This document shows, in pieces, positions 45,180 to 53,603 of a DNA stretch of 64,000 bases. A program made the position numbers and the translations under genes. The DNA lies in contig NC_014414.1 of the NCBI RefSeq assembly GCF_000152825.2, forward strand, positions 1,736,001 to 1,800,000, given 5' to 3'. The DNA comes from Parvularcula bermudensis HTCC2503. Lineage in GTDB: Bacteria > Pseudomonadota > Alphaproteobacteria > Caulobacterales > Parvularculaceae. Under the pieces are notes generated by a model, which searched no databases, had not been told where the DNA came from, and saw only the letters and a program-made list of their open reading frames with translations. Each line of letters opens with the position of its first letter. Within the stretch, counting starts at the first letter, position 1.

Positions 45180-45617
45180 TCAGACCCCCTCCTCTTTGGG
45201 GAGGTCGATGGCGCCCAGGTCGCGCACCAGCGGGCGCCACCAAGTCGGCGCCGATCCAGCGGCATAGACCGCCGGCGCGTCCCACCCCACCGCCGATTTC
45301 GGCCAGGCGGGATCGGTCTTCTTTCGCCCGATGACATGGAGGTGGAGCTGCGGCACCATATTGCCAAAGGCGGCAAGGTTCATCTTGTCCGCCTTTACCC
45401 GGGCCGACAGGGCCCGCGCTGTCTCGTCCGCCTCGTCCCACAGGCGCGCCCGGTCGGGAGGCGCCAAGGCAAAGCTTTCCCGCACCCCCACAAGGCGCGG
45501 CACGAGGACGAGCCAGGGGAACCGGTGCTCGTTTCTGAGCAGAAGGCGACAGAGGGGGAGATCGGCCATAGCCAGCGTTTCGCTCGCCAGCCGCCGATCG
45601 AGACTCCATCTGGTCAT
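45180..45617 (-). CDS. HIT family protein
   Basis: A 145-residue histidine-triad family protein. The core strand-helix pattern (PLCRLLLRNEHRFPWLVLVP) leads to VKADKMNLAAFGNMVPQLHL and the triad region PQLHLHVIGRKKTDP, where His-x-His is kept and the third position is not a His in the usual spacing. Members bind nucleotides and hydrolyse nucleotide adducts. The basic N-terminus is MTRWSLDRRLASETL. The longer frame to 45873 crosses the POT transporter start and is rejected. Substrate unknown. Confidence 0.87.
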   Translation of the reverse strand: MTRWSLDRRLASETLAMADLPLCRLLLRNEHRFPWLVLVPRLVGVRESFALAPPDRARLWDEADETARALSARVKADKMNLAAFGNMVPQLHLHVIGRKKTDPAWPKSAVGWDAPAVYAAGSAPTWWRPLVRDLGAIDLPKEEGV

Positions 45618-45696
45618 CGGGGAGCAATCTCCTTAACGTTTCTGTGACGGTCGCGTTCGGCCCACTCGCCTTGTGCATTCTTAGGAGCTTCGGTCC

Positions 45697-47352
45697 ATGG
45701 CCCTCAATCTTCTCATCCCCTTCACGCTCATCGGGCTGTTCGGCATGGCGATCGCCTTGTTCCGTATGCGGAATCAGCCAAAGGGGCTCTATGTCCTTTT
45801 CTTTGCAGAGATGTGGGAGCGGTTTTCCTATTACGGGATGCGGGCGCTGTTGGTGTTCTATCTCACCAAGCATTTTCTTTTTACGGACGATGCGGCGTAC
45901 GGCATCTACGGTGCCTATACGACCCTCGTCTACATCATGCCGGTGATTGGCGGGGTATTGGCGGACCGGTATCTAGGTCAGCGTCGAGCGGTGACGATCG
46001 GGGCGATCCTCCTTGTGCTTGGCCATCTTGGCATGGCGATCGAGGGGGAGCCGGTCCAGCCGGGGGGCACCGCGGACGGCACCATCCTCAATATCTTCTA
46101 TCTCTCCCTGGCCCTCATCGTCATGGGTGTGGGGTTCTTGAAAGCCAATATCTCGACCATTGTCGGCGAGCTTTACGCCAAGACCGATCCCCGCCGTGAC
46201 GGCGCCTTCACGCTATTTTACGTCGGCATCAATTTGGGGGCGTTTCTCGGCGCGATCTGGGCGGGCTATCTGGGCGAGGTCCATGGCTGGAAATATGGCT
46301 TCGGCCTGGCCGGCGTGGGAATGTTGCTCGGGCTGATCGTCTTCGTTCTCGGCAAGCCGCTGCTCAAAGGGGCGGGAGAGGCACGGGACGAGACGCTTCT
46401 CAATGCCAAGCGCTTTATGGGGCTTTCGACCAAGTGGATGATCTATCTGGGGACCTTGATCGTGACCCTCCTGGTCTGGCTGGTGGTGCGCGATCAGGCG
46501 GTGGTTGGGGTTATATTGGCGCTGACCGGGGCGATCGTCGTTGGGTATGTGCTTTATCGGGCGGTCTTCACCCTTGAACCTCACGCGCGGGACCGGATTT
46601 TTGCGGCATTGATCCTCATTTCCACCCAGGTCCTGTTTTGGGCGCTGTTCGAGCAGGCGGGGTCGTCGCTGAATATCTACGCCGATGAGCAGGTCGACCG
46701 CACATTGTTCGGCGCGGAAATCCCCGCTTCGGTCTTTCAGTCGCTCAACGCGTTCTACATCATCTTCCTGGGACCGATCTTTGCCGCAACCTGGGTGTTC
46801 CTTGCCAACCGCAACCTCGAACCGACCGCGCCGCAGAAATTCGGCCTCGGCGTCATCCAGCTGGGTCTTGGCTTCCTGGTCCTGGTGTGGGGGGCAGGGG
46901 GGGCCGATGCCTTAACGCCGGTCCTGTTCCTGTTCCTCATCTATCTCCTTCATACAACGGGGGAGCTTTGCCTCTCCCCGGTGGGCTTGTCGGCGATGAC
47001 CAGGCTCTCCGTGCCCAGCATGGTGGGCTTGATCATGGGGACCTGGTTCCTGGCCTCCGGGGCGGGGAACTTTGTGGCGGCGCTCATCGCTCAAGCCACC
47101 GGGTCAGGCCGTATCGAGGGGGCCGATGCCCTCGACCCCGTGGCGCAAAAGGCCTTGGTGATCGATGTCTACCAAACCGTCGGCTGGGTCGCCGTGGCCG
47201 TCGGGGGGGGGCTTTTGGTCGTGGCACCGCTGATCAACCGATTGATGCACCTCTCGACCCTGACCGACGATGAATTGCCGGGCCTTCACGCGCATCAGGC
47301 GGAAATTCCGGTGGACGAAACCCCGCAAGGGGGAACCACCCGCCCCGTCTGA
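45697..47352 (+). CDS. POT/PTR family proton-dependent oligopeptide transporter
   Basis: A 551-residue inner-membrane symporter for di- and tripeptides. The POT signature EMWERFSYYGMRALLVFYL (ExxERFxYYG) is at about residues 39-57, and FTLFYVGINLGAFLGAIWAG in TM5 near 171-190. Twelve or more hydrophobic helices are evident. A run of nine G bases (about 47203-47211) encodes three glycines in VAVGGGLLVVAPL near the last helix. The hydrophilic tail contains several acidic residues. The gene is divergent from the HIT gene and convergent with hisN. Confidence 0.94.
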   Translation: MALNLLIPFTLIGLFGMAIALFRMRNQPKGLYVLFFAEMWERFSYYGMRALLVFYLTKHFLFTDDAAYGIYGAYTTLVYIMPVIGGVLADRYLGQRRAVTIGAILLVLGHLGMAIEGEPVQPGGTADGTILNIFYLSLALIVMGVGFLKANISTIVGELYAKTDPRRDGAFTLFYVGINLGAFLGAIWAGYLGEVHGWKYGFGLAGVGMLLGLIVFVLGKPLLKGAGEARDETLLNAKRFMGLSTKWMIYLGTLIVTLLVWLVVRDQAVVGVILALTGAIVVGYVLYRAVFTLEPHARDRIFAALILISTQVLFWALFEQAGSSLNIYADEQVDRTLFGAEIPASVFQSLNAFYIIFLGPIFAATWVFLANRNLEPTAPQKFGLGVIQLGLGFLVLVWGAGGADALTPVLFLFLIYLLHTTGELCLSPVGLSAMTRLSVPSMVGLIMGTWFLASGAGNFVAALIAQATGSGRIEGADALDPVAQKALVIDVYQTVGWVAVAVGGGLLVVAPLINRLMHLSTLTDDELPGLHAHQAEIPVDETPQGGTTRPV

Positions 47353-47393
47353 TCAGATCGGTCATTGTCGTCGGTGTCGGCGCTGTGCGAGCG

Positions 47394-48221
47394 CTAGGCG
47401 CCGGGGACGTCGCTCAACCGCGCCACCGCCGCGTCGGCGAGCGCCGGCGTGGCCGCCAGGATCACGCGCCCGCCGGGAAAGGCCGGTGTCACGGGGTCGC
47501 CGGTCCAGGTGACAGCCCTTCCCCCGGCCGCCGTCACGAGGGCGGCGGGGGCGGCAATATCGTACCAGTTCAGCGCCGCTTCCACGGCGAGATCCATTTC
47601 CCCCATCGCCACCAAGGCGAACCCATAGGCGTCGAGCCCGAAACGGCTGACCCGGCAGTCATGGGAGAGGGCGTCAATCGCAGCAGCTTCGCTGGCCGAC
47701 AGATAGCCGCCTTTATTTCGGGGGTCGGTGACCAGAAATCGGGCGTCGGCAAGGGTCTGACAATCGCTCGGCGCCACTGTCTGTGGGGGGGCTTTTGCTC
47801 CCCGCTGATAGAGCGCCCCGTGGCCGACGATTCCAATCCATCGCTCCTCGGTAAAGGCTTGAGAGATCGCGCCCGCATAGGGATGCCCCTCGACCTCAAG
47901 ACCGATGAGAGTGGTAAAGACTGGGATGCCGCTCATGAACGCTCGGGTGCCATCGACGGGGTCGAGAACCCAGCGGATTGCGTCTTCGCCGACGGTTTCC
48001 CCTTCCTCTTCGCCTAAAATGCCGTGGGAGGGGAATTGGCGTGCGATTTCTCTCCGCAGCGCCCGCTCGGCGGCCCGGTCGGCCTCCGTGACCGGGTCAA
48101 AGCCAAACCGATCCTTGTTTTCCACAGCCGTTCCGCGTCGAAAGCGGGGCCGGGTTTCGGAGTCGGCGGCGTCGCAGAGAGTTGCGAAAGTCCCGAACAG
48201 CGCATCAGGAGAAGGCAGCAT
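47394..48221 (-). CDS. hisN: Histidinol-phosphatase of the inositol monophosphatase family
   Basis: A 275-residue Mg-dependent phosphatase. The metal-site motifs are PVTEADRAAERALRR near residue 43, HGILGEEEGE near 66 (Glu), WVLDPVDGTRAFMSGIPVFT near 84 (D-P-D-G-T) and LNWYDIAAPAALVTAAGG near 216 (W-D-x-A). The DPVDGTRAFMSGIP form with Arg-Ala-Phe is typical of HisN-type enzymes that dephosphorylate histidinol phosphate, as opposed to SuhB. No other his genes are nearby. It converges with the POT transporter gene. Confidence 0.88.
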   Translation of the reverse strand: MLPSPDALFGTFATLCDAADSETRPRFRRGTAVENKDRFGFDPVTEADRAAERALRREIARQFPSHGILGEEEGETVGEDAIRWVLDPVDGTRAFMSGIPVFTTLIGLEVEGHPYAGAISQAFTEERWIGIVGHGALYQRGAKAPPQTVAPSDCQTLADARFLVTDPRNKGGYLSASEAAAIDALSHDCRVSRFGLDAYGFALVAMGEMDLAVEAALNWYDIAAPAALVTAAGGRAVTWTGDPVTPAFPGGRVILAATPALADAAVARLSDVPGA

Positions 48222-48273
48222 GTCGCGCTGCTATCGCCGTGAGGCGCCCTCGGCAAGCCATCCTTCGCGGAGA

Positions 48274-48660
48274 TTAGGCGGCCCCCGCGAGGGTCTTGGC
48301 GAGATCCAACAGGCGACGACGGGGACCTTCCTTCAGGCCGTAATAGGCGCGGATCAGATCGATGGTTTCTTTGTTGGTCAGCACTTCAGGCGAAATGGTA
48401 TCGGCCTCGGCTTTTGCTGCCGTGCTCTCTTCCATCTCCGGGCTCGACAGGCCCTCGAAAAAGTAGCTGACGGGAACCTCCAACGCTTCGGCCAACGCCC
48501 AAAGACGGGAAGCGGAGACCCGGTTGGCACCGGATTCGTATTTCTGGATCTGCTGGAATTTAATTCCAACACTTTCGGCCAAACGCTGTTGCGTCATGCC
48601 GAGGAGGCTGCGTCGTTGCCGTAACCGGCGGCCGACATGACTGTCGATGGGATGGGCCAT
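48274..48660 (-). CDS. XRE-family helix-turn-helix regulator
   Basis: A 128-residue DNA-binding protein. The Cro/CI domain fills residues 8-65: GRRLRQRRSLLGMTQQRLAE then VGIKFQQIQKYESGANRVSA and LWALAEALEVPVSYFFEGL. The C-terminal part ENTRY-like helix reads NKETIDLIRAYYGLKEGPRR RLLDLAKTL, a common ending in alphaproteobacterial regulators of this subfamily that resembles RovA/SinR-like proteins only in fold. Inverted repeats just upstream of the start suggest autoregulation. It lies downstream of lptD on the same strand with its own promoter region. Confidence 0.9.
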   Translation of the reverse strand: MAHPIDSHVGRRLRQRRSLLGMTQQRLAESVGIKFQQIQKYESGANRVSASRLWALAEALEVPVSYFFEGLSSPEMEESTAAKAEADTISPEVLTNKETIDLIRAYYGLKEGPRRRLLDLAKTLAGAA

Positions 48661-48671
48661 CTGTTTGTTCT

Positions 48672-48698
48672 CCTAGGGTCTAACTCAGTGACCCAAGG
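48672..48698. promoter_or_regulatory. Inverted repeat upstream of the XRE regulator gene
   Basis: CCT-A-GGGTC (48672-48680), nine-base spacer, GACCC-A-AGG (48690-48698): an eight-pair dyad with one central mismatch, 11 bases before the regulator's start codon (minus strand). A second dyad, AAATCCTT-N7-AAGGATTT at 48736-48758, lies further upstream. Position and symmetry fit operators for the regulator; no T tract supports a terminator on the minus strand. Confidence 0.45.
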
Positions 48699-48791
48699 AG
48701 AATTTCAAAGACTGTGCCGAATGCCCGCCGGTCGGAAATCCTTTTGTGCCAAGGATTTTTCACAGCGCCTCGAATTCGACTAAAATTCGAA

Positions 48792-51107
48792 TTAAAATCC
48801 AATCAAATCCACGCTAAATGTAAGGCTATGGTCTTCATCAAGGCCGTCTTCCTCACGATTTTCGTACTGATAGGCGAGGGACCAGGTCAGACATTCATCC
48901 GCCCAGCGCAGGATAAGACGCTGTTGAATCGTTTCGCTGAGATTGAGATTTTCCAGCCAAGTTCCCCCCAAATCCAACCGTTCGGAGAGGGCGTAATAGA
49001 CCCCGGCCGTGAGGAACTCGTCCCGTTCTTCCTGGGAAAGCAAGTCGTTATTGTCGACTCTTAAGTAATTGAGTGTGCCCGCAAACCGATCGCGTTGGCC
49101 CCTAATATCCGTTTCGATCCGGCGAAGGGTGCCGTCCTCGTCATCGACGCGGAATTGGGTCGCGGCGGCGAAATTGTCTCTGAACGACACATCCACCTCC
49201 CCCACTATGTCCGAAGATGTGTCACCTAGGCCGGTGTCCTCGAGAAATTGACTGGAGTCCTGCGCCCGCCATTGCTGTCCGACGGATCCCCCCACGGACA
49301 GCCCGTTCGCATAAATCGCGGAGGCGGACAGCCCGAGATTGATCCGCTGGCCCTCTTCCCAAAGATCGTCGCCGGTCGACTTGATCCAGTCGAAAAGGGT
49401 CACGGTATCGAATTGGAAAAACGCGCTGTCTTCGTTGAAGATGTCGTCTGTGTAGTCCTCGCGCGGGGCGATCACGAGCTGCGCCCGCGGTTCAATGATG
49501 ATGCTGACGTCTTGCGCAAACCGGGCAAGCGGATAGGACCACTCGACCCCAGCGGTCGGTAAATACCGGGTCGAACTGAAGGCATCCACGAGGCCTTCAT
49601 TGGGGAGGAATTCCCGACATTCCTCATAGGTGGTGAACTGGCCGCCGACAAAGGCGCCATCGCGGCATTCCTGAAGCCCCTGATCGGCGTCCTGATAGCG
49701 ATAGGCGTCGCCACGGACCTCGGAGAACAGGCGCAAGCGATGACCGCCGGCGGTCAAATGGGTCTTCTCGTAGCTTGCCCGGGCGATGGCGCGCGCTGTG
49801 TCGAGCCCGGCGGGACGATGTAAGACGAGCGCCTGACCACCAAGGGTGAGGGTGCCGCCAATACCAGGAAAGGGATAGCGCCGCTCATGGGTAATGCGCG
49901 GCAGGGCATCGGCCATGAAGTCATTGTCCTCGGTCGGTCGCAATGACTGAAACATCAACGCTCTGATATCGGTGAACGAGTCCGCGGTATCCCGCGTGAA
50001 CGCCAATTCGTTCTCGAGCCGGTCGGGCTGGAGAATATCGACCGCTTCCTTGAGGGCGCCATCCGGGGCGACGTCGTAGGTGCCGAGGTAATTCTTGTCG
50101 GAGACAAGGTCGATATCGACGCTTGCCACCCATTCGTCTTCAAGATCCGTCGCCGCTTCGGCGAACACATGCCATCTGGGGCCGACTGTCGTGTCACCCA
50201 GGGCCCGCAATTGATCGATCTCGCTGCCGCTGAGGTCGCTCTCGATCAGCACAAGACCTGTCTGTGGATCTCTGATCACCCCCTCGGGGGAGATCATCCC
50301 CGCCTGGATGACGGCGCCCCCCTTCGGGCTCAAGACCCGGTACTCGCCCTTCATCATGGTGCCGAGATTGGTCATGTATCGGGGGGAAAAAGTGGCGTCC
50401 TGGTGGTCTGAGATCGCAAAGTAATAGGGGATATCGATCTCGAATCCGGTGCGAGAGGAGGTGCCGAGGGAGGGCGGTAGGAAGCCACTGACCCGCTCGA
50501 CGCTGGGATCGGGGAATTCGAAATAGGGTGTATAAAAGAGCGGAACGCCGAAAGCCTCGAAGGTGGCGTGGCGGAACCTGATTTTCTGACCGTTGGTATC
50601 CTGAATGACCCTCACCGCCTTCACTTGCCAGGTCGGCGGGGTGGCGCTGCCGTCCTCATCGCAGACCTCGCACGCGGTGTAGGTGCCCCGTTCAATGGTG
50701 TTCACCCCATTCGCGCCACGGGTCACGGCGGCGCCGACCAACCGGCCCTGCTCCCCCAAAAGGGCGCCGAAATTGGTCGCCACCCCCTGTTTCAGATCGC
50801 CGGTGAGGTCCACTTGATCGGCATAAAAGCTTCGGCCGTCGGCGGTCGTGACCACGACCTCACCTTTGGCGGTGACGATATCGTTGATCGGGTCATAGAT
50901 GAGGGTGTCGGCCAGCAGCCGTTGGTCGCCTGCATAGGCTTCGACGCCGCCCTCAGCGACGATGGGAGAGTTCGCCGTCTCGCGGTAAAGCGTGTCGGCG
51001 CGGAAAAGAACCGTTTCCTCGGTGGCAATCTCCGAAGACTGTTGCGCTGTGCCGACCGTCGCAACAGTCAGGGAGAGGGCGGCGATACTCGTACTAAGCA
51101 AAGTCAT
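48792..51107 (-). CDS. lptD: LPS-assembly outer membrane protein LptD
   Basis: A 771-residue protein that inserts lipopolysaccharide into the outer leaflet with LptE. A signal peptide (MTLLSTSIAALSLTVATVGT, cleavage near AQQ) is followed by an OstA/LptA-like domain (residues 30-160: GDQRLLADTLIYDPINDIVT, DLTGDLKQGVATNFGALLGE) and the large beta-barrel (for example RVSGFLPPSLGTSSRTGFEI). It ends SLTFSVDLIGF with the terminal Phe of a Bam-inserted barrel. Two cysteines in CEVCDEDG lie between the domains. The open frame reaches 51224, but ATG 51107 gives a proper signal sequence. It follows lptF-lptG. Confidence 0.93.
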   Translation of the reverse strand: MTLLSTSIAALSLTVATVGTAQQSSEIATEETVLFRADTLYRETANSPIVAEGGVEAYAGDQRLLADTLIYDPINDIVTAKGEVVVTTADGRSFYADQVDLTGDLKQGVATNFGALLGEQGRLVGAAVTRGANGVNTIERGTYTACEVCDEDGSATPPTWQVKAVRVIQDTNGQKIRFRHATFEAFGVPLFYTPYFEFPDPSVERVSGFLPPSLGTSSRTGFEIDIPYYFAISDHQDATFSPRYMTNLGTMMKGEYRVLSPKGGAVIQAGMISPEGVIRDPQTGLVLIESDLSGSEIDQLRALGDTTVGPRWHVFAEAATDLEDEWVASVDIDLVSDKNYLGTYDVAPDGALKEAVDILQPDRLENELAFTRDTADSFTDIRALMFQSLRPTEDNDFMADALPRITHERRYPFPGIGGTLTLGGQALVLHRPAGLDTARAIARASYEKTHLTAGGHRLRLFSEVRGDAYRYQDADQGLQECRDGAFVGGQFTTYEECREFLPNEGLVDAFSSTRYLPTAGVEWSYPLARFAQDVSIIIEPRAQLVIAPREDYTDDIFNEDSAFFQFDTVTLFDWIKSTGDDLWEEGQRINLGLSASAIYANGLSVGGSVGQQWRAQDSSQFLEDTGLGDTSSDIVGEVDVSFRDNFAAATQFRVDDEDGTLRRIETDIRGQRDRFAGTLNYLRVDNNDLLSQEERDEFLTAGVYYALSERLDLGGTWLENLNLSETIQQRLILRWADECLTWSLAYQYENREEDGLDEDHSLTFSVDLIGF

Positions 51108-51248
51108 CAAAAAGGGACGCGGGGGCCAGCTACCCTGCCGGTGCTGGCGGTTCGCGCCCCGAACGGCAAGGCTTTTTCCACGATGAGCGCGTGCTGCTCT
51201 TTGCCTAAACGCCCCGTCGGCCACGCCGTCTCCATTCGTTAACCGCCG

Positions 51249-52343
51249 TTATCCATCTTCGCGGTAGAGGAGAAGAGTTACCGCAAAGAGAACAGCGAGC
51301 AGGGCCGGGGCCCATGCGGCGAGGCCCACAGGAACGATCGCGGCCTCGGCAATGGCGGCTGAAAGTTCCGACAAAATGAAGAGAAGAAAGCCTGCCAATA
51401 TGCCCATTCCCATAAGCAGGGCCGTGCCGCCCCCCCGGGCATTCATGCCCAAGGCAAAGGCGCAGGCGAGGATCACCATGGCTGCAAGCTTCAGCGGTAA
51501 AGACCATAGAGCGTGATAGCGGAGGCGAAATTTGGTCGTCGTCATGCCCGCATCCCCCATCAGGCGGATCGTTTCGGGCAATGCCCAGACCGACAACGTG
51601 TCGGCGGTTTGACGGTCCTGATCGAGTAGGCGCAGGTCGATCGCCACGGGCACCTCGATCTCAGCTTCGATCTGTGGAGCGGTCGTCGCAATGCTGGTCG
51701 AGCGGCGGGCTTGCATAAGGCGAAGGACTTGAGCGTCGATCAGCGCCCGCGGGGCATCGAGACGCTCGATAAAGGCCCCGTCCTGGGTTCGGCGCCAAAC
51801 GGTCACTTCCTCCAGTACCGGATCATTCTCACGGTACCGTTCAGCGTGAAGAAGAGCGATGCCGTCGCTTCCGATCTCATTTTGGCGGAGCCAGAGATGA
51901 GGTCGCTTGGCGGCAGCCTCTTCTCCGCTGCGCGCCTCGTTCTTCACGGTCTGCGCGGTCTCGGCAAGGCGGGCGGCAAGGGGGTCGAGGGTTGTGGCGA
52001 TCAAGAGACCCGCCGCGACAGCAAGGATCACGGGAGGGAAAATCAATCGCCACACCGACAGTCCCGCGGCCCGTAGAACGGCGATCTCTGACATTCGGGC
52101 CATCTGGCCATATGCCCAAAGGGTTCCGAAAAGAAAAATGAACGGGCTGAGGCTGAGGATCAGTTGCGGGGTACGGAGCAAGGTCAGCCTGAGGGCGGCA
52201 ATCGGCCCGGCACCGGGAATCCGCGCAATATCCCGCATCGCTTCGATGAGGTCGACCGACACCACAATCAGCCAGATGACGAGGAGGAGGCCTAACACCC
52301 CCCCTAATGTGCGCTTTGCCAGATAGCCGAAGGTGACGGTCAT
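51249..52343 (-). CDS. lptG: LPS export ABC transporter permease LptG
   Basis: A 364-residue inner-membrane permease of the LptB2FG exporter, which extracts LPS and feeds it to the periplasmic bridge. MTVTFGYLAKRTLGGVLGLL opens the YjgP/YjgQ family pattern. TM segments lie at about residues 12-32 and 60-110, and three near the C-terminus (PLKLAAMVILACAFALGMNA). The segment between is the periplasmic beta-jellyroll. EIAVLRAAGLSVWRLI is the coupling-helix region for LptB. The ATG overlaps the lptF stop (ATGA). Confidence 0.93.
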   Translation of the reverse strand: MTVTFGYLAKRTLGGVLGLLLVIWLIVVSVDLIEAMRDIARIPGAGPIAALRLTLLRTPQLILSLSPFIFLFGTLWAYGQMARMSEIAVLRAAGLSVWRLIFPPVILAVAAGLLIATTLDPLAARLAETAQTVKNEARSGEEAAAKRPHLWLRQNEIGSDGIALLHAERYRENDPVLEEVTVWRRTQDGAFIERLDAPRALIDAQVLRLMQARRSTSIATTAPQIEAEIEVPVAIDLRLLDQDRQTADTLSVWALPETIRLMGDAGMTTTKFRLRYHALWSLPLKLAAMVILACAFALGMNARGGGTALLMGMGILAGFLLFILSELSAAIAEAAIVPVGLAAWAPALLAVLFAVTLLLYREDG

Positions 52344-53485
52344 GCGGTTCCGGTCCTCCCGCGCTGAAGACCCGCGGCAATCACCAGCCTCGTCCCCTCA
52401 AGCCGGACAAGACCGCTCAGATAGACCGATCCGAGAAGGATCACCGCGAGGGGAACGATATATTGAAGCCCGTTCAACGCCCCAAGATCCGCGGCGAGCC
52501 CCTGGAGAAGAAACCCGCCAGTCCGCAAAAGGAGGGCACAGCCGATCGCCATCAAGACCTGCTGACCATATCCGCGGCGCGATATGGGGGGGGAGAGGAG
52601 AAAACATAAGGCGACCACGGCAAGGGCCGGGCAATAAAGAGGCGTTGCCAGCCGGGCGTGGCCGGCGGCGCGGTAACGGTCGGCCAGGCGGGCAATCGAG
52701 GGGTCCGAAAGATCGGGATTGAGAAGCTGCGAGACCGTCCGCTCGGTCTCATCGAGGCTCCGGCCCCCCGACCCACGGTCAAAGGCGGCAAGGTCCACGG
52801 CGGTTTCGATATAGCGGAAGACATCGACCCGCCCGGTCTCGCGATCGCGATATTGGACCGTCCCCTCGATCAACAGGAGCTTCGGGCCGGTTTCCGCCAT
52901 CTGAAAAAGCCCCCGCTCCGCCGTATATGTCTTGGTCTCGCGGGGGTCGGAGCTGTCATTGATGAACAGGCCGATGAACTGGCCGCCGGGCCGAACCTCT
53001 TGGGCGAACACGGTAATTTGCGCGGTGGGCTGAACGAACACCCCTTCGCGAATGAGGCTTTGAGCGATGTCCGATCGGACATCCTCAACGGTCTGGCGGA
53101 GTTGGCGATAGGTCTTTGGCTGGAGATCGGCGTTGATATAGAGACTGACCAATGCGGCCAAGATCGACAGGACAAGCACGGGCCTTGCCAGACGTAATCG
53201 CGAGGCGCCGGCCGCCCGCATGGCGGGCAGCTCACTGTCCGTCACAAACAGGTTGAGGGCGTAAAGAACGGCGGCAAATACCGCGAAGGGAAGAATCACC
53301 CCCACAAGGCTGGGGATGAGGAGGACGGTCACGCGGAGGAAAGACAACAGGCTTCCCCCATCCTCCACCATCAAATCGACCCGTTGAAGCATCTGGGTGA
53401 ACCAGATCACGGCGGTCGTGCAGGCGAGGATCAACAGGAACGGGACGGCGACCTGTTTGAAGATATATCGGTCAAGGAGGGTCAA
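52340..53485 (-). CDS. lptF: LPS export ABC transporter permease LptF
   Basis: The partner permease of LptG. From a TTG at 53485 the protein reads LTLLDRYIFKQVAVPFLLIL, the usual LptF N-terminus, and has about 381 residues. Conserved parts are FTQMLQRVDLMVEDGGSLLS, ELPAMRAAGASRLRLARPVL (coupling helix), and late helices ATPLYCPALAVVALCFLLSP. The frame extends to an ATG at 53620, but that overlaps the divergent pepA start; a GTG at 53572 is possible. No good ribosome binding site precedes any of them, so the start is uncertain. Order lptF-lptG-lptD. Confidence 0.9.
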   Translation of the reverse strand: MTLLDRYIFKQVAVPFLLILACTTAVIWFTQMLQRVDLMVEDGGSLLSFLRVTVLLIPSLVGVILPFAVFAAVLYALNLFVTDSELPAMRAAGASRLRLARPVLVLSILAALVSLYINADLQPKTYRQLRQTVEDVRSDIAQSLIREGVFVQPTAQITVFAQEVRPGGQFIGLFINDSSDPRETKTYTAERGLFQMAETGPKLLLIEGTVQYRDRETGRVDVFRYIETAVDLAAFDRGSGGRSLDETERTVSQLLNPDLSDPSIARLADRYRAAGHARLATPLYCPALAVVALCFLLSPPISRRGYGQQVLMAIGCALLLRTGGFLLQGLAADLGALNGLQYIVPLAVILLGSVYLSGLVRLEGTRLVIAAGLQRGRTGTA

Positions 53486-53603
53486 AAGCCGGGCTCGATG
53501 TTGCTTATCGACAAGGGGTTGGCCTTCGCGGCAAGAAGCCGTCCGATAGCACGCACAATACCGACGCGTCACGCGTTCGCCGAAGAAGGAGGTCGATGAC
53601 CAT

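Noticed and set aside
45154-45873. A 239-codon minus-strand frame overlapping the HIT gene
   Set aside because: It runs in another frame through the POT transporter start and lacks HIT motifs.
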